64,000 nt of DNA from Marthasterias glacialis (GCA_911728455.2 OU452232.1:7617226-7681225), one strand, 5' to 3'. Positions 32,250 through 43,744 are shown, numbered from the stretch's first letter. Program-made: numbers and translations. The notes: generated by a model not told the origin, from the sequence alone.

Positions 32250-32628
32250 AAATGTACCACTTGCAGACGAGGATCAAGGTTCATCAGCTTTCCCTAAGGG
32301 AGAAAGAACTTGTAATCTCTCCTCATTCGGGCCTGCTTCCTTAGTCTCTGCCAAAATTGCTCCATTACTTTCCCCACAACCTATACCATTAACTCCTGGT
32401 CCCTCCGGACCTCTGACTTGGCATTCAACCTTGTATTGTAGAAGCAAACGCACACACACACGCCGTAACCCAACCCGGCAGCCTAGCCCCCGTGTTCTTG
32501 TGGGAGTTCCACCCACAGACCCAAGAAGACGATCAACCCACACTGTATACCCAAACCACCTTCTCCATCACGCTGTTAGTCCAGAGCACCACCAACCCCG
32601 TCTCAAGTCGTTGTATCCATTTTCCTGA
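32250..32628 (+). other. Proline-rich open frame of unknown status
   Basis: A frame of about 125 codons is open from a stop at 32247-32249 to TGA 32626-32628, without an early ATG. It is rich in Pro, Thr, Ser, His and Arg. The sequence is C-rich and pyrimidine-biased, which favours open frames. It could be a decayed retroelement exon; I do not recognise it. Confidence 0.2.
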
Positions 32629-32675
32629 TATGCACCGGACCTCAGAATCTCTTCACAACCCACGGAGCCCAAAGC

Positions 32676-32953
32676 TACGGAAGCGTATTGCCGCCACGGG
32701 AATAAATAATCTCACTCATATCGCGAACGTACACGATAGTTATCTTGTACGTACACGATAATTATCGTGTAGGCCTAAGTACACGATAATTATCGTGAAC
32801 GTTCACAATAACTTCTCCTAACTTATCGTGTACGTACACGATAAGTTCAAACTGATCGTGTATGTACACGAAAATTATCGTGTACGTACACGATAAGTTA
32901 TCGTGTACGTACACGACAATTTAAAACTTGGCGTGGCGGCATAGGCTTCCGTA
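32676..32953. mobile_element. Inverted-repeat element filled with cgtgtacgtacacg palindromes
   Basis: TACGGAAGCGTATTGCCGCC at the left is matched by ggcggcataggcttccgta at the right. CAAAGC is duplicated at 32670-32675 and 32954-32959. Between the ends, eight or so palindromes (attatcgtgtacgtacacga and variants) fill nearly the whole interior. It has no coding capacity. Confidence 0.8.
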
Positions 32954-32959
32954 CAAAGC

Positions 32960-35863
32960 CACTTTGGAGTGCCATAAAACAATCAGAGCAACTGAATGCT
33001 ACACCCTCACCACTGCATCGCTACATCGAAGAGCATCTTCACACAGCTGCTCTAATTATATTTAATAGAACTGGCACCATAAGATATTTAGGGAGAGGAA
33101 GGAGCTACAGGGAGAGAGCTGGACAGGAAGTCATAACAGTTAAAAGCAAATGCACCTCACCGTATTCTCGACAGTCAATCGACACAGACAATAAAGGCAG
33201 ACGAAAGTGACTATAGTTGTGGACGACAACCGTCTAAAGAGACGATGTGGTGGGTCTGGGTAGCTCTTGAAATTTGGAGCAGTATAGTCTGCTTATCTAC
33301 AGGAGAATGCTTGCTTTCCAGCTGATGCTGAAGCTGAAGCCCTGATGTGAAAATTGTCTGTTATTTCCAAGATTCACTCAACACAATCGACAGAGACATG
33401 CAAATAAATAGGTATCCAAGATAAAATCTGTCTGGTTCCCACCCTCTCGAGATCTCTCTTCAAGTCACTGCAGTCTAGCCAGGCACGGACCACCCTCACC
33501 AATGAACACAACTCCAGCCAACTGACTACACCAGCAAAGCACACCATGGAACTTTCCATCAACAAAAGCTCTCCAGCATTCTCCAGAAGAAGAGCTGAAA
33601 ATACCGTTCGAAACGCCGAGACATATCTATCTCTTTCTAGAATAGATTACCCATAAGTTAGCTACTTCGTTTTGCATTATATTATGTCTTGTCGAGACAA
33701 ATTCAGCAAAGCGCTCCTCTGGAGATATCAGTTTGCATTCTCTCTGGCATTTTGTGACAATATTGATAACATTTGCAAAGGGGTTTTGATAGTATTCGTC
33801 AAGTCAGCTACATGTACATGTTCTTCTGCTGAAACTTTTGACAATATTTTGAATTTCAGAAAAAAAAAATATGGACCGGGCGCCACGAACACTAGCCACG
33901 CCAGTCTGAAAGCAATTACTTTTTTTACAAAAAAAATCTAAATTTAATCACGGTACAAAATGTCCTGTGAAAAAAATGTCACACAACACTCCACGTTTAT
34001 TATTTCAGTTTTTAGCATGGACAAGTAATATCCTTAATGCACCTACGTTTTGTTTTTAGTCATTTTTGACGTGGTGACGCATTAAAAGTCATCCTTGACT
34101 CATTCTTGTTGGTGGTGTATGTAAAACATTGGTTGCATAGGAAAGTTTGTTGCAGGAAAATGTACCTGAGGATTTTATGTTAAAGTTGTGTATGGAGTCT
34201 AGGTACAAGACACAAATTTCTGTGCCCCCCTACCCCCACTGCAAAAAGATGACGGTTACGCAAACTGTCTGGGTGGACTAACTCAAAATGATAACGTATT
34301 ACGTCTCTATGTACTTCCAATTATCAAATGAAATCCCCAAGGATCAGTAGGCAATGGATGGATGTTGAATTAGGCTTTTGCTTCCAAACATGCAGGAGAT
34401 TGACCTTAGGTTTCGCTCCGCAAACTATACCTACCAATATGCTGACCCTGGGGGACACACAAGACCTTAATATTGGCGTCAAAATTCATAGACCAGGAAC
34501 TGCCGTGTAGTCAGGGACCACACCCCAAGTACACGATAGAACCTTAGAGTTATGATATACATGTATAGCCCTGGATATACCATGTGAAGAACCAGAACAG
34601 GGATCACCTTAGGGGGAAGCGACTTTTTAAAGCAAAAATTTACCAATAAGCCACTTGGAAAACCGACTGGGTACATTTTCATGGGATAGACAAACTGTGT
34701 CCTATATAACAAATAATTATGTTTGTGTGTTTCGGGAGGAAAACAATCTCTGACGAATTGGCACTTTTTATAAAGTTTTCACCAGTGAACTTTCAGACTG
34801 AAATAAATTTGTTCCATATCAACAAACCACGTGCTTTGTCTGTGGATTCAAGTACATACCTGGGCTAAGTACACAATCTAGTTATTATACCCATCAGGGC
34901 AAAATGAACGTGACCTTGTTCTCCAATATGATGTGAATGATCAGATTGACTAACGCAAACAATGCCGTACTCAAATACTGAAATGTTGACACTTATGACA
35001 ACATTCAAAAGGAGCACGTTTGCATAAAAAAGGAGTGCGATGAATTTCTCAGTGAGATAACATCCAAATTTGCTTTACTCAAAATTCGCCAGTTGATGAA
35101 GACCAATTGACCCTGTGCAAATATTTTATGTCGGTTCTGCCCTCCATACGAGTGAGGACGATTTATTGTATTCGTGAATCCAGTTCCAGTTGAAAAGATC
35201 TCAAAAAAATAATTACATGGAATCCTACATGAAAGCATCTAATTCCCATATGAATAATAAAGGTTGGGCAATATGCTTAATTTTAATTCATGCAGAATGG
35301 AATGTACAACACAGACAACGGTTGCGCACTGCGTCTGGAAAAAGCCAAGGATTTTTTACCCTTTTGGCTTTTAATAAGTAAAGAGAAAGCGTTTTCCTTT
35401 TATTTGTTCGATGGAGATAACATAAAACGAAGCTGTGATAATGTAATCAAATTAGGCTATCACGTTTGTAAGTAAACACTGTGTTAATTGCTTTTTTGTC
35501 AGCAATTTTGTTTACTCTTTTCAGATTTGAAACATCAAAATAGAACCGCGACATTTTTTCTCATACATTGCAGTTTAATTCTCACACGGCATTGGCTAAT
35601 TACTACTGATATTTACTCTTAATAAACAGACTTTTGGATTTGAAGTAGTTCCTTTATACCGTAAGGACAACAATCATAACGGGCACCACGGATACAGACT
35701 AAGCCAAACTCCAACAATCTCGCTACAGCATGCTCTTTTTGGGCGACAACCATATGGGTGTTAGTACGAGTACACATACAGATAAAGAATCCAATATTGA
35801 TACGAAGCATGATACGAAACAAGGCCATTCTTTACAATAATGTAAAGGATATGAGATACTTAC
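32960..35863. other. Long stretch without a supported gene
   Basis: Short frames only. The part 33000-33600 is purine- and CA-rich and may hold eroded retroelement sequence, but no domain is readable. No structured repeat was seen in 33.6-35.8 kb. Confidence 0.35.
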
Positions 35864-36020
35864 CAAGATTCAACTGGACATCTATGGCTCACCTTCCACT
35901 ACCGTCAGATCAGATGAGTAGGCACCGCCGCGGCTCGCTCCTTACAGATCAAAACCGCTTCTAAGCTGACACTGATGCGCAAAGCAGCACCAGCAACACA
36001 ACACCGACGTCCTACAGCGT
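35864..36020 (-). other. Candidate non-coding internal exon
   Basis: On the minus strand an excellent acceptor (ttatttctctgattgcag, ending 36021) and an excellent donor (cttg|gtaagtatc, at 35863) enclose 157 GC-richer bases with stops in all three frames. That fits an untranslated leader exon, perhaps of the GPCR 17 kb downstream, or a non-coding RNA. No transcript evidence is available. Confidence 0.4.
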
Positions 36021-36658
36021 CTGCAATCAGAGAAATAATAACAGGTTTAAGCTACATGATCTGGTTTCACGAAGCTCGAGAGAGAGACCATGAATTAGCC
36101 AACTGGGGCGCAGCAAACAGGTAGGTCCAGCCCTTGCCTCATCGGGCTGTGTCCGACCAATAAGAAGAGATTCCCATGAGATATTACACTAGGTATCCCA
36201 TCTCGTGTAAACTGTGCCGCCTCTCCACAATTTGACTCTGGTTATATAGGATTTCAATAAACCGAACTAACAACCACAATTAATGCCGCCTTTGTGTGTG
36301 ACGCACCGTGTTTATGACCAACCTGTCCGTTCTTGAGTTTGTTTGTCTGTTTTAGAATTTAACCGTGGACAAGTTGAATCTCCCCGACGTGACTCTCGTC
36401 CCTCAACACCGAACGACTGACTGTTGGAGCTGTCTGAAACAGACCTTTCTCGTGTTGGTCTTAGTGAAGCTCTCTTGGGCACACTATGAATCTCCGTGTA
36501 TGGGAAGTCACGGATGGTTTTAAAGGGCCGTGGTACGATAGAAGTTCAGCAGTATGTTTAAGGAACGGTAGTAGTTTGCGGGAAGAAGTAAGTGTATGGG
36601 TACGATATAAGTTTACGAAAACGATACAAATTTACGGGTGCAATGGAATTTTCCGTGT

Positions 36659-37050
36659 AATACGCACCATTACGTCCGACATGGAAAGTTATGTCCCAAG
36701 AAAATTTTGAACCATTATGTCCGACCCATTGTGTCCAACAAACCATTATGTACGAGCCACAATTATGTCCGACGAACCTTTTATGTTGGACCCATTACAT
36801 CCACACAACTGACCATTATGACCGCTTCATTATGTCCAAACCATCATGTCTGTTGGACCATTGTGTCCGACCCATTATGTCCGACAGACCATTGTGTCCG
36901 ACCCATTATGTCCGACAGACCATTGTGTCCGACCCATTATGTCCGACAGACCATTGTGTCCGACACATTATGTTCGACAGACCATTGTGTCCGACACATT
37001 ATGTCCGACAGACCATTGTGTCCGACACATTATGTCCAACAGACCATCAT
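36659..37050 (+). repeat. 31-bp minisatellite ccattatgtccgac
   Basis: From 36856 to 37050 about six regular units alternate ccattgtgtccgac and ccattatgtccgacaga. Before 36856 the same motif occurs in irregular spacing with variants (ccattatgtacgagcc). Because 31 is not a multiple of three, three frames stay open in rotation; these are artefacts. Confidence 0.9.
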
Positions 37051-37299
37051 GTCTGAAGAATTCCTCTGTGGGGTACCACTAGAACAAAGAAAACCTTGTC
37101 GGGTAGCTTTGTTCCATTGTGTAAAATACCCACCATAAGTATGTGAGCCCACAATGTTTGAAAATGCCTTAAAATTGAGGACTTCCATTTTTTCTCCTAT
37201 TGTTGTTCTCCAAACGCCCACAGATTACAAGGAGATATAAGCTTGTCCCCAGGGAGTGGGCCTAAAATCGCTCCCTTGTGGAGTCCTATAACAAAAGGG

Positions 37300-37470
37300 A
37301 CGCGCTAGACAATTATTGGTCTCAACAGAGGGATACTAACGAGAGGGATGCTCCACAGGGAAATGTGTGTACAAAAGTCTATTAGAAAATATTAAATATA
37401 CAGGGACAAAGGAAGAACAGTAGAGGTCTACACAAGTCTGCAAAAAATGACAGTGTGTTTGCGTGCGTGT
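37300..37470. repeat. Dispersed repeat shared with 59866-60020
   Basis: gagggatgctccacagggaa, tgtgtacaaaagtctatt and acagggacaaaggaagaaca match gagagggttgctccacaagg, tgtgtacaaagtctatgg and acagggacaaaggaaagaac in the same order and spacing. Both end near a GT-rich tract. Confidence 0.6.
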
Positions 37471-37977
37471 ATACATGTCTGCGCATTCAAACCGAGGACT
37501 TTAACAAAGGGGATCCGGGAAAATGACATCCCGGGAACAGTCCTCGGTATGTTTCATGTACAAAACCAATGGGGACGTCGCTAAAAAAAACTAAGTCTAA
37601 ACAATGGGAGAACAAAAGAGATGTCCTCGGTCTACACCATAAACAAAACTGTGAGTGTGTTTAAGCGCTACTTACGAAGTATGGACTTGATAACAAAAGA
37701 TGTCCACAAAGTGAACTTAAAACACTGTCTGGACTCACACGAGTCCACACAGTGTTTTCACGAATTAGATATTCCCTTTTTCCTTCAAAAAGGGGGCCTT
37801 TTCTACACATTGTTTAGCATATCAAAACAAAGAATTGTTTTATAGTGATCACGTGTCCAAGAATCAGCTCTCAAAAACACTCTCAAATAGAAATGACGAT
37901 AGTTTGAAAATGTGTTCTTTACTTCACGACGATAAATGAATGTCCATGCAGTGTATGTAACACATGATGACGATCAG

Positions 37978-38130
37978 GGCTGCTTTTAAGCACAAAAAGT
38001 AGCTAAGCACAACCAAAATATGCTTACCAGCCAAAATACCATTTCACATGTACCATCGTGATTGGTATCCTGCTCAGTTTTGCTGAGCAGAAAAATGTCA
38101 AGCAATATTCAGTGCTTAAGACGCTCCATG
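37978..38130. mobile_element. aagcac element copy
   Basis: gcacaaaaagtagctaagcac ... tatgcttaccagccaaaatacc ... ggtatcctgctcagttttgct ... cagtgcttaagacgctccatgaaat aligns through with 21435-21590 and 15625-15792. The left terminus is lost. Confidence 0.7.
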
Positions 38131-38149
38131 AAATCGAGGCCAGCAGGAC

Positions 38150-38279
38150 TCAATTTCATGGCGCTGCTTACCAAAGAATTCTGCGCTTCCGGTTTGCCCT
38201 GTAAAGCGCTACTCCTATGGGCCGTGGCAGGGAGTAAGCACAGAATTCCGCGGTAATCAGAGCCATGAAATTGGGGTCT
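38150..38279. mobile_element. Compact inverted-repeat element next to the previous copy
   Basis: gactcaatttcatggcgctgcttacc...gaattctgcgctt is matched by the inverted right side aagcacagaattccgcggtaatcagagccatgaaattggggtc, giving arms of over 40 bases and a 40-base centre. It shares its outermost bases with the ggcccaatttcatag family. Confidence 0.7.
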
Positions 38280-39392
38280 AGTCTGTTCGGTCCCGCAGTG
38301 TTCAACACATTGTCCCTTTTCGACAGAATTTCCTCGCGGGATCCACTGTTTTGTTGCTGTTATATGACTCTGCAAGTTCCAGTGTATAACACACCAGTAA
38401 AATATATTACATATGGAAGTTCATGTGTTGAAAACATTTTACGAGTACGATAGAAGTTAAGGACGAAAGATGATTTCGAAAGAGCTCATTCTTGTTCTCT
38501 CCTTTTTTTTTGTCTCTCTCTCTCCTTTGTATGTTCAATGGAAACACAGAACTCCACAAGAAACCTTTTACTTATTCTGATGTTGTTTGTCTACCATTTC
38601 TCGATGTTAGATTGTAACATGACTGTCGTTGCAGCCGTTTACAAATTGTGAATTTTTTACCGTCTTTCGATGCATATCAACACTTCTCTCCGTTTATCTG
38701 TGTGGAAGGAACGTGGGACAAGACTAATTTGCAATCTTTCAAAACGGCTTGACACACGCACGAAGCACACTTACATTCCTTCAGTTTATGCAATAACCTG
38801 TAACGACAACTATGGCTGGATATAGATCACTGTGTTATATAAATTTCATTAGAGGGACAACAATCTCTCACCGGCTCCAAACCCTGACAAGCAAAAGATG
38901 GAGACTTTGATCAAGTGACATTCAGTGTTGCAATAATGAACTCCCTAGACTCCCATGGAATTGCGAGAGCACTGCAGGAGTCTGACAACGGTCCGAGTCC
39001 TGGTGGAAATTCCATCATGTTAAGGCAATGGATGAATGAAAGAGAACTCATTTATTATTACCAAGAGCTCCGGGACAAAGGATATTAAAAACAACATTGT
39101 GGTTTGTTTGTTTGTTATAGGACATTTGTATTGTGGATGTCAGACATCGGTGGTTTATCTGGATGGCATATACGAACATAGATTTATTGTTGTTAAGCCG
39201 GTACCGTTATTGTAGACTTATTAGTATTTATGTAGGTCACTGAAGGAAGCCGTAATAAAGTGCATTGCAACGGCTGGAATGATCCTCTTTTCGAAAAAAA
39301 CCCTTATAACTTAATATGAAAACAAGCCTCTGGAGATGAAATCTTCACACTCATCCGCATACTTGGAAACAGTGTTGTAGTTAAACTATTCA
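38280..39392. other. No gene seen
   Basis: A short CT-rich tract lies at 38495-38525. Otherwise the sequence is unremarkable. Confidence 0.4.
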
Positions 39393-40027
39393 GCCGAGTA
39401 CCAAGTATTGCCGAGTACCAAGTATTGCCGAGTACCAAGTAATGCCGAGTACCAAGTAATGCCGAGTACCAAGTAATGCCGAGTACCAAGTATTGCCGAG
39501 TACCAAGTAATGCCGAGTACCAAGTAATGTCGAGTACCAAGTAATGCCGAATACCAAGTATTGCCGAGTACCAAGTACTGCCGAGTACCAAGTAATGCCG
39601 AGTACCAAGTTATGCCGAGTACCAAGTATTGCCGAGTACCAAGTAATGCCGAGTACCAAGTAATGCCGAGTACCAAGTAATGCCGAGTACCAAGTAATGC
39701 CGAGTACCAAGTAATGCCGAATACCAAGTAATGCCGAATACCAAGTATTGCCGAGTACCAAGTACTGCCGAGTACCAAGTAATGCCGAATACCAAGTAAT
39801 GCCGAGTACCAAGTAATGCCGAGTACCAAGTAATGCCGAGTACCAAGTATTGCCGAGTACCAAGTAATGCCGAGTACCAAGTAATGCCAAATACCAAGTA
39901 ATGCCGGGTACCAAGTAATGCCGAGTGCCAAGTATTGCTGAGAACCAAGTAATGCCGAGTACCAAGTATTGCCGAGAACCAAGTATTGTCGAGTATCAAA
40001 GTATTGCCGAGTACCAAGTATTGCCGA
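39393..40027. repeat. 17-bp minisatellite gccgagtaccaagtaat, about 37 copies
   Basis: The array is almost gap-free for 635 bases, with mainly two alternating forms ending aat or att, plus gaat and ggt variants. One unit near 39991-40008 has an extra base. The three minus-strand frames of 135-198 codons are shadows. Confidence 0.95.
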
Positions 40028-40139
40028 ATGATATACTATAGAATGCGAGCACTTGGGCTATCAAGTACGAGTACAAGTATTCTGATATCCGAGTACTAAG
40101 TCCAACATCTGAGTACTTGGATCGCCGAATACCAAGTAC
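40028..40139. repeat. GAGTAC-rich left flank of copy B
   Basis: tacgagtacaagtatt, ccgagtactaagt, ctgagtacttgg and ccgaataccaagtac continue the array motif irregularly, reaching the border of the GACCC element. Similar motifs resume at about 41227 and 41550-41695. Confidence 0.6.
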
Positions 40140-41218
40140 GTTGACCCAGATTCTGGGTCACTGGGGGGCTGACTCATTTCTGGGTCAGGCTGACCCGTAA
40201 AGTGGTTAAAAAGTTGGACATTTGAATGGGCTTCTACGTCAGTTTGATCCATTTCTCGTTCACTTTGACACAGATTCCAGATCAACATGTTCATTTTTAA
40301 CTGCAATTTTTCATTTTTTGTTATTTTTCAAATTTATAGCTTAAAATTATCTTTTTAGTCCAAAAATTAATTAAAAAAATAAAATTTATAGCTACAAATT
40401 TTTCATTTACTGTTTTCTCCCCCAAAATGTCAAAATCATGCTCCAAGTTTTACAAATAAATCTCATTTTGCAAGGCTAACAATTTCAATATGAATGAATT
40501 CCAGTTATTTGTTTGCAGTTTAATGCACATTTTCATTCGTTTTGTTTTGGTCATACAATCACCGACAAAATTTCACTAAAAGGACGCTTCGATTGATTAT
40601 TGTATTTATGTTTTCCATTTAATCACCACAATAATTTGGGTTTGAAGAACAAGGGATAAAAAAATCTATCCCCTCCTCTTCCCTGGCCAGGTTTGAGGAA
40701 CAAGGGATAGAAAATTCTATCCCTTTCTCTTCACCGGCCAGGTTTGAGGAACAAGGGATAGACAATTCTATCCCCTCCTTAAATACTGAAATTGTTAGCA
40801 CTCGATCCACAAAAGAGATCTGTCGGGACAACAAATTTTCCCCGAAATTTCCCAACAATGAAGCATGCATTGTCATAATGTGTGCTTATTTTCTTTTCGT
40901 ACATTATGATGCAATAATATTCTGGAGTAAAAAATGTGTCACATTTTGTAGCTCAGAAAAGGTATTAAATCAAAAGACTGTAAAACATATTTTTTTAAGT
41001 GCACCATTTTCTTAATTTGTTTTTGCAGCAACATTTTATGAAGAAAAACAGCATGATTTTAATATTTTGAAAACAACTTCAAGAAATGTTGCTAAAGATT
41101 ACAAAAAACAAGGGAAAATGAAAAACTGTAGTTAAAAATGAACGTGTTGATCATACTGAGCCAATATAGGTCAGGCCCCACGGAACCCGGAATCCGGGTC
41201 AACTCTGACCCGGGAGGG
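40140..41218. mobile_element. GACCC-rich element, copy B, inserted in GAGTAC repeats
   Basis: Relative to copy A (22218-22574) it is inverted. The left gttgacccagattctgggtc and ggctgactcatttctgggtcaggctgac match the inverted right end of A; the right ggaacccggaatccgggtcaactctgacccggga matches the inverted left end of A. The 950-base AT-rich interior is different from A, apart from gtcagtttgatcc / cactttgacacag traces of the 21-bp unit. No transposase frame was seen. Confidence 0.7.
40639..40790. repeat. 51-bp repeat, three copies, each with a hairpin
   Basis: ggtttgaggaacaagggata starts units at 40639, 40690 and 40741. Each contains gggatag-aaaatt-ctatccc, a 7-base-arm hairpin. It lies inside GACCC element copy B. 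Confidence 0.85.
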
Positions 41219-41700
41219 TTCATAGTGAAGTACGAGTAGTTTGAAATGAAATGTATTGCAAAAAAAAGAGGTATGAAACACTAATCTGTTTTATATCTCA
41301 TTTTGCAGTAGGCTTATATTTCTTTTTATCATGTCATTACCATTGACCAATTTATGGGTCATAATGTTATGTGTATTTCTGATTACCCTTAATAAATTAA
41401 ATCATCAAAGACAGCTCCAATGGTATGTTTTCCATAGAGCTTTGTCCTTTTATTCCAGGCATATCAATGACAAATGTCATTGTGTATAAACAAACGAACG
41501 GAAGTTAGTATGATTTATCTATCGTAACTCGGTTCATTTGTAATCCAGTGGCGAGTACGGCGCGTCGAATTAAAGTATTTTGTAAGTCGACTATCCAGTG
41601 CGGTATTAGTATGAGTAGGGCCTACTCTGCCAGCCGAGTGCGAGTACCTTCAAAATGCTACTCGAGAACGAGTACCGAGTACGGATACTGCAACTCTGCC
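41219..41700. repeat. Right flank with GAGTAC motifs
   Basis: AT-rich sequence, then gtgcgagtacc, ctactcgagaacgagtaccgagtacgg near 41635-41690, motifs kin to the array left of copy B. This supports the view that copy B split a larger GAGTAC-containing repeat. Confidence 0.5.
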
Positions 41701-42075
41701 TAATAACAATACAGTCAAAGTTCAACCGTCATACATGTATCATGAGTGCCGAGTTGGTGCCACTCGCGTACAGCCCAGCAGTGATACATAAAACGCATAC
41801 TACCATTGAAGACCAGCCACTATTTTCTACCCAATATCTGGCATATCTACATTCAATGTACATTTTCTACTGATTCAAAGATACATTTTATGCATCGTCC
41901 CTGTTATTAAGTTGGGTTATATATCAATGTCATAGAGCTGTTTGAGCACAAAACTCAATTGTGCTCGCCAGAAAATGGTTTACAAGAAAAATTACAATGC
42001 CACGCGCAAGTGTGATGTTTGTGACTGGTTCGTCCTTAACAGAACTTAAGATGTGTTGGGTTTCGTTTCGCTTAA

Positions 42076-42282
42076 AGGGGCTTTGTCGTCATGATTAGCA
42101 GTAAATGGAATAGCCCAGTTACTACGTTCGCGTGCGCACCGGCGGTCACAATACAGTTTAACAAAGACGGCACCCTTTGTGATTTGACCGCAAGCGCGCG
42201 CGTGTGCAGTATCTGGGGGAGAGTTCGTCTTTCCACGCACAGCCGGCCACTGGCCTACTATAATAATGACGACACTACCCCT
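42076..42282. mobile_element. MITE with TTAA target duplication, copy 2
   Basis: AGGGGCTTTGTCGTCATGATTA is matched by taatgacgacactacccct, with TTAA at 42072-42075 and 42283-42286. Interior parts (gtcacaatacagtttaacaaag, gatttgaccgcaagcgcgc) match the inverted interior of the copy at 8944-9131. Confidence 0.8.
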
Positions 42283-42289
42283 TTAAGCA

Positions 42290-43160
42290 GATGTGCTATT
42301 ATGACGTCACAAAACGATTCCATTTCCGTAAATAATTAAATAGGGCAAAACCCGTATCAGTTTTTTTTTACCAACAATTACTTTGGTAAAGTCATAATAA
42401 CAGTAGCCAGAAAACGTACCAAATAAAATCATGAAATTTTAAGAAATTGTAATACCCAATATCAATACAGAATCGATGGTGTTAATACCTTGAAATTATT
42501 ATTTTTGTCTCCTCTGAAACTGTTGTGGAATATAATCATTGATGCAATTCACTCTCTGTTTCATTTTTCATTTATGCTCATAAATCACTGATGCTGTGCA
42601 AAAACCACTGGAGCGGTGTTATTGAATTTTATTCCATTCAAAATCAGCTCTGGAAAATACCATCCTCTGGGAGAAGCTGCACTTTGTTATCACGAACGGC
42701 CTTACCCGGAAGTGGATACATTGAACCGCTCGTACGTTTTTTCTATTAACTCTCATTTATTACAATACTATAATATTCACGGAGGGAAGCTTGTGTGGCA
42801 TGCGTCAAAACCAGAGATATCGCGGGCCAGGGACGGGTAGTCTGATTGCAGCGCTCAAGTGCAGACCCTACGGGAATTTGCGATGCTGTACGACGAAACA
42901 TGTGGCAACAGAATCATTTCTTTTTTCAAGATGATGCTAAGAAAAATAAAAGGACACTGTTTGTCAATGGTGGTTTTAAATAACATCTGAAGTGTGTGCT
43001 CGAACGAGGGTCTATGCCCTCCTTCATTTTCCTTTCAGCTGTTTCTTTTTTTGCACACATTAATTCTTCACGTAAAACTAGACTATGCAAGGTTACATTG
43101 TGTGAAAAAGTGAACCGCGAAAACGGTGCACGTGGAGAACTCGAGCGTTATTACCTTTTA
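42290..43160. other. No supported gene
   Basis: A 74-codon frame without ATG (42616-42840) and other short frames have no splice or homology support. Confidence 0.35.
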
Positions 43161-43166
43161 AAACAC

Positions 43167-43740
43167 TACAGAGATCCTGCCTCGTGATTGGTTTAGAGTG
43201 CGTCACATGATATGCCTTATTTTACTAGAAAGGCGCGCAGACGCGAAGAACTATACCCATACCAACCAATGTACTATACCCATAGCAGCCAGTGTTGCTA
43301 TATACCCGAAGCAACGGCAGTTGATTGGTACCTTAACGTCTATGGTGGTGTATCGTATCGGGTCTTGTAGACCAAATGTTGACTGAATTTTACTCGTGCT
43401 GGTTAAAACCAAAGATTATAGAGCGCCGTAGGCGCAAGATGGCTGAAAATGAGATGGCTGAAATGTGAAATCTCACTGGACGCCATTTTGGCAAGTGACT
43501 CTATTGATACAAAACTGACACATGCGGACCGGTGTAGACAATGACAATTGCTATTAATGGGAAACACAGGCATTCTCTTGCCGAAATGGCACCCATGCGT
43601 ATTTCACTTTCCAACAGTAGATAAAGGCCCAGTTCCCCATCTTGTGCCTACGGCGCTCTATAATCTTTGGTTAAAAACGAGTCCCTCGGTGATCCCCATT
43701 AGATTGCGCCGTGGACCACCACGGGAGTCGTAGTTTTAAC
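43167..43740 (+). mobile_element. cccatagcaacc element, copy 1, interrupted by a MITE
   Basis: ctgcctcgtgattggtttagag, gtcacatgatatg, tactagaaaggcgcgc, ctatacccata and agcaacggcagttgattggt align in order with 51230-51710. This copy has only about three of the 23-bp units against about 16 in copy 2. Its ggttaaaac is broken by the element at 43409-43670. Confidence 0.72.
43409..43670. mobile_element. Intact 262-bp MITE CCAAAGATTATAGAGCGCC
   Basis: Terminal inverted repeats ccaaagattatagagcgccg and its complement (cggcgctctataatctttgg) extend into gtaggc(gc)aagatgg. TTAAAA is duplicated at 43403-43408 and 43671-43676. The related region at 51785-51790 carries a single TTAAAA, that is, an empty site. 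An inner inverted pair gccattttggcaagtg / cttgccgaaatggc is present. No gene is inside. Confidence 0.88.
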
Positions 43741-43744
43741 CATA

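Noticed and set aside
36638-37138. Cys/His-rich frames resembling zinc fingers, and a CRISPR-like appearance
   Set aside because: The 31-bp units are contiguous without unique spacers, and the three frames rotate with the period.
39304-40017. Frames of 95-198 codons with LGTRHYLVLGITWYSA repeats
   Set aside because: Shadows of the 17-bp array, present in several frames at once.
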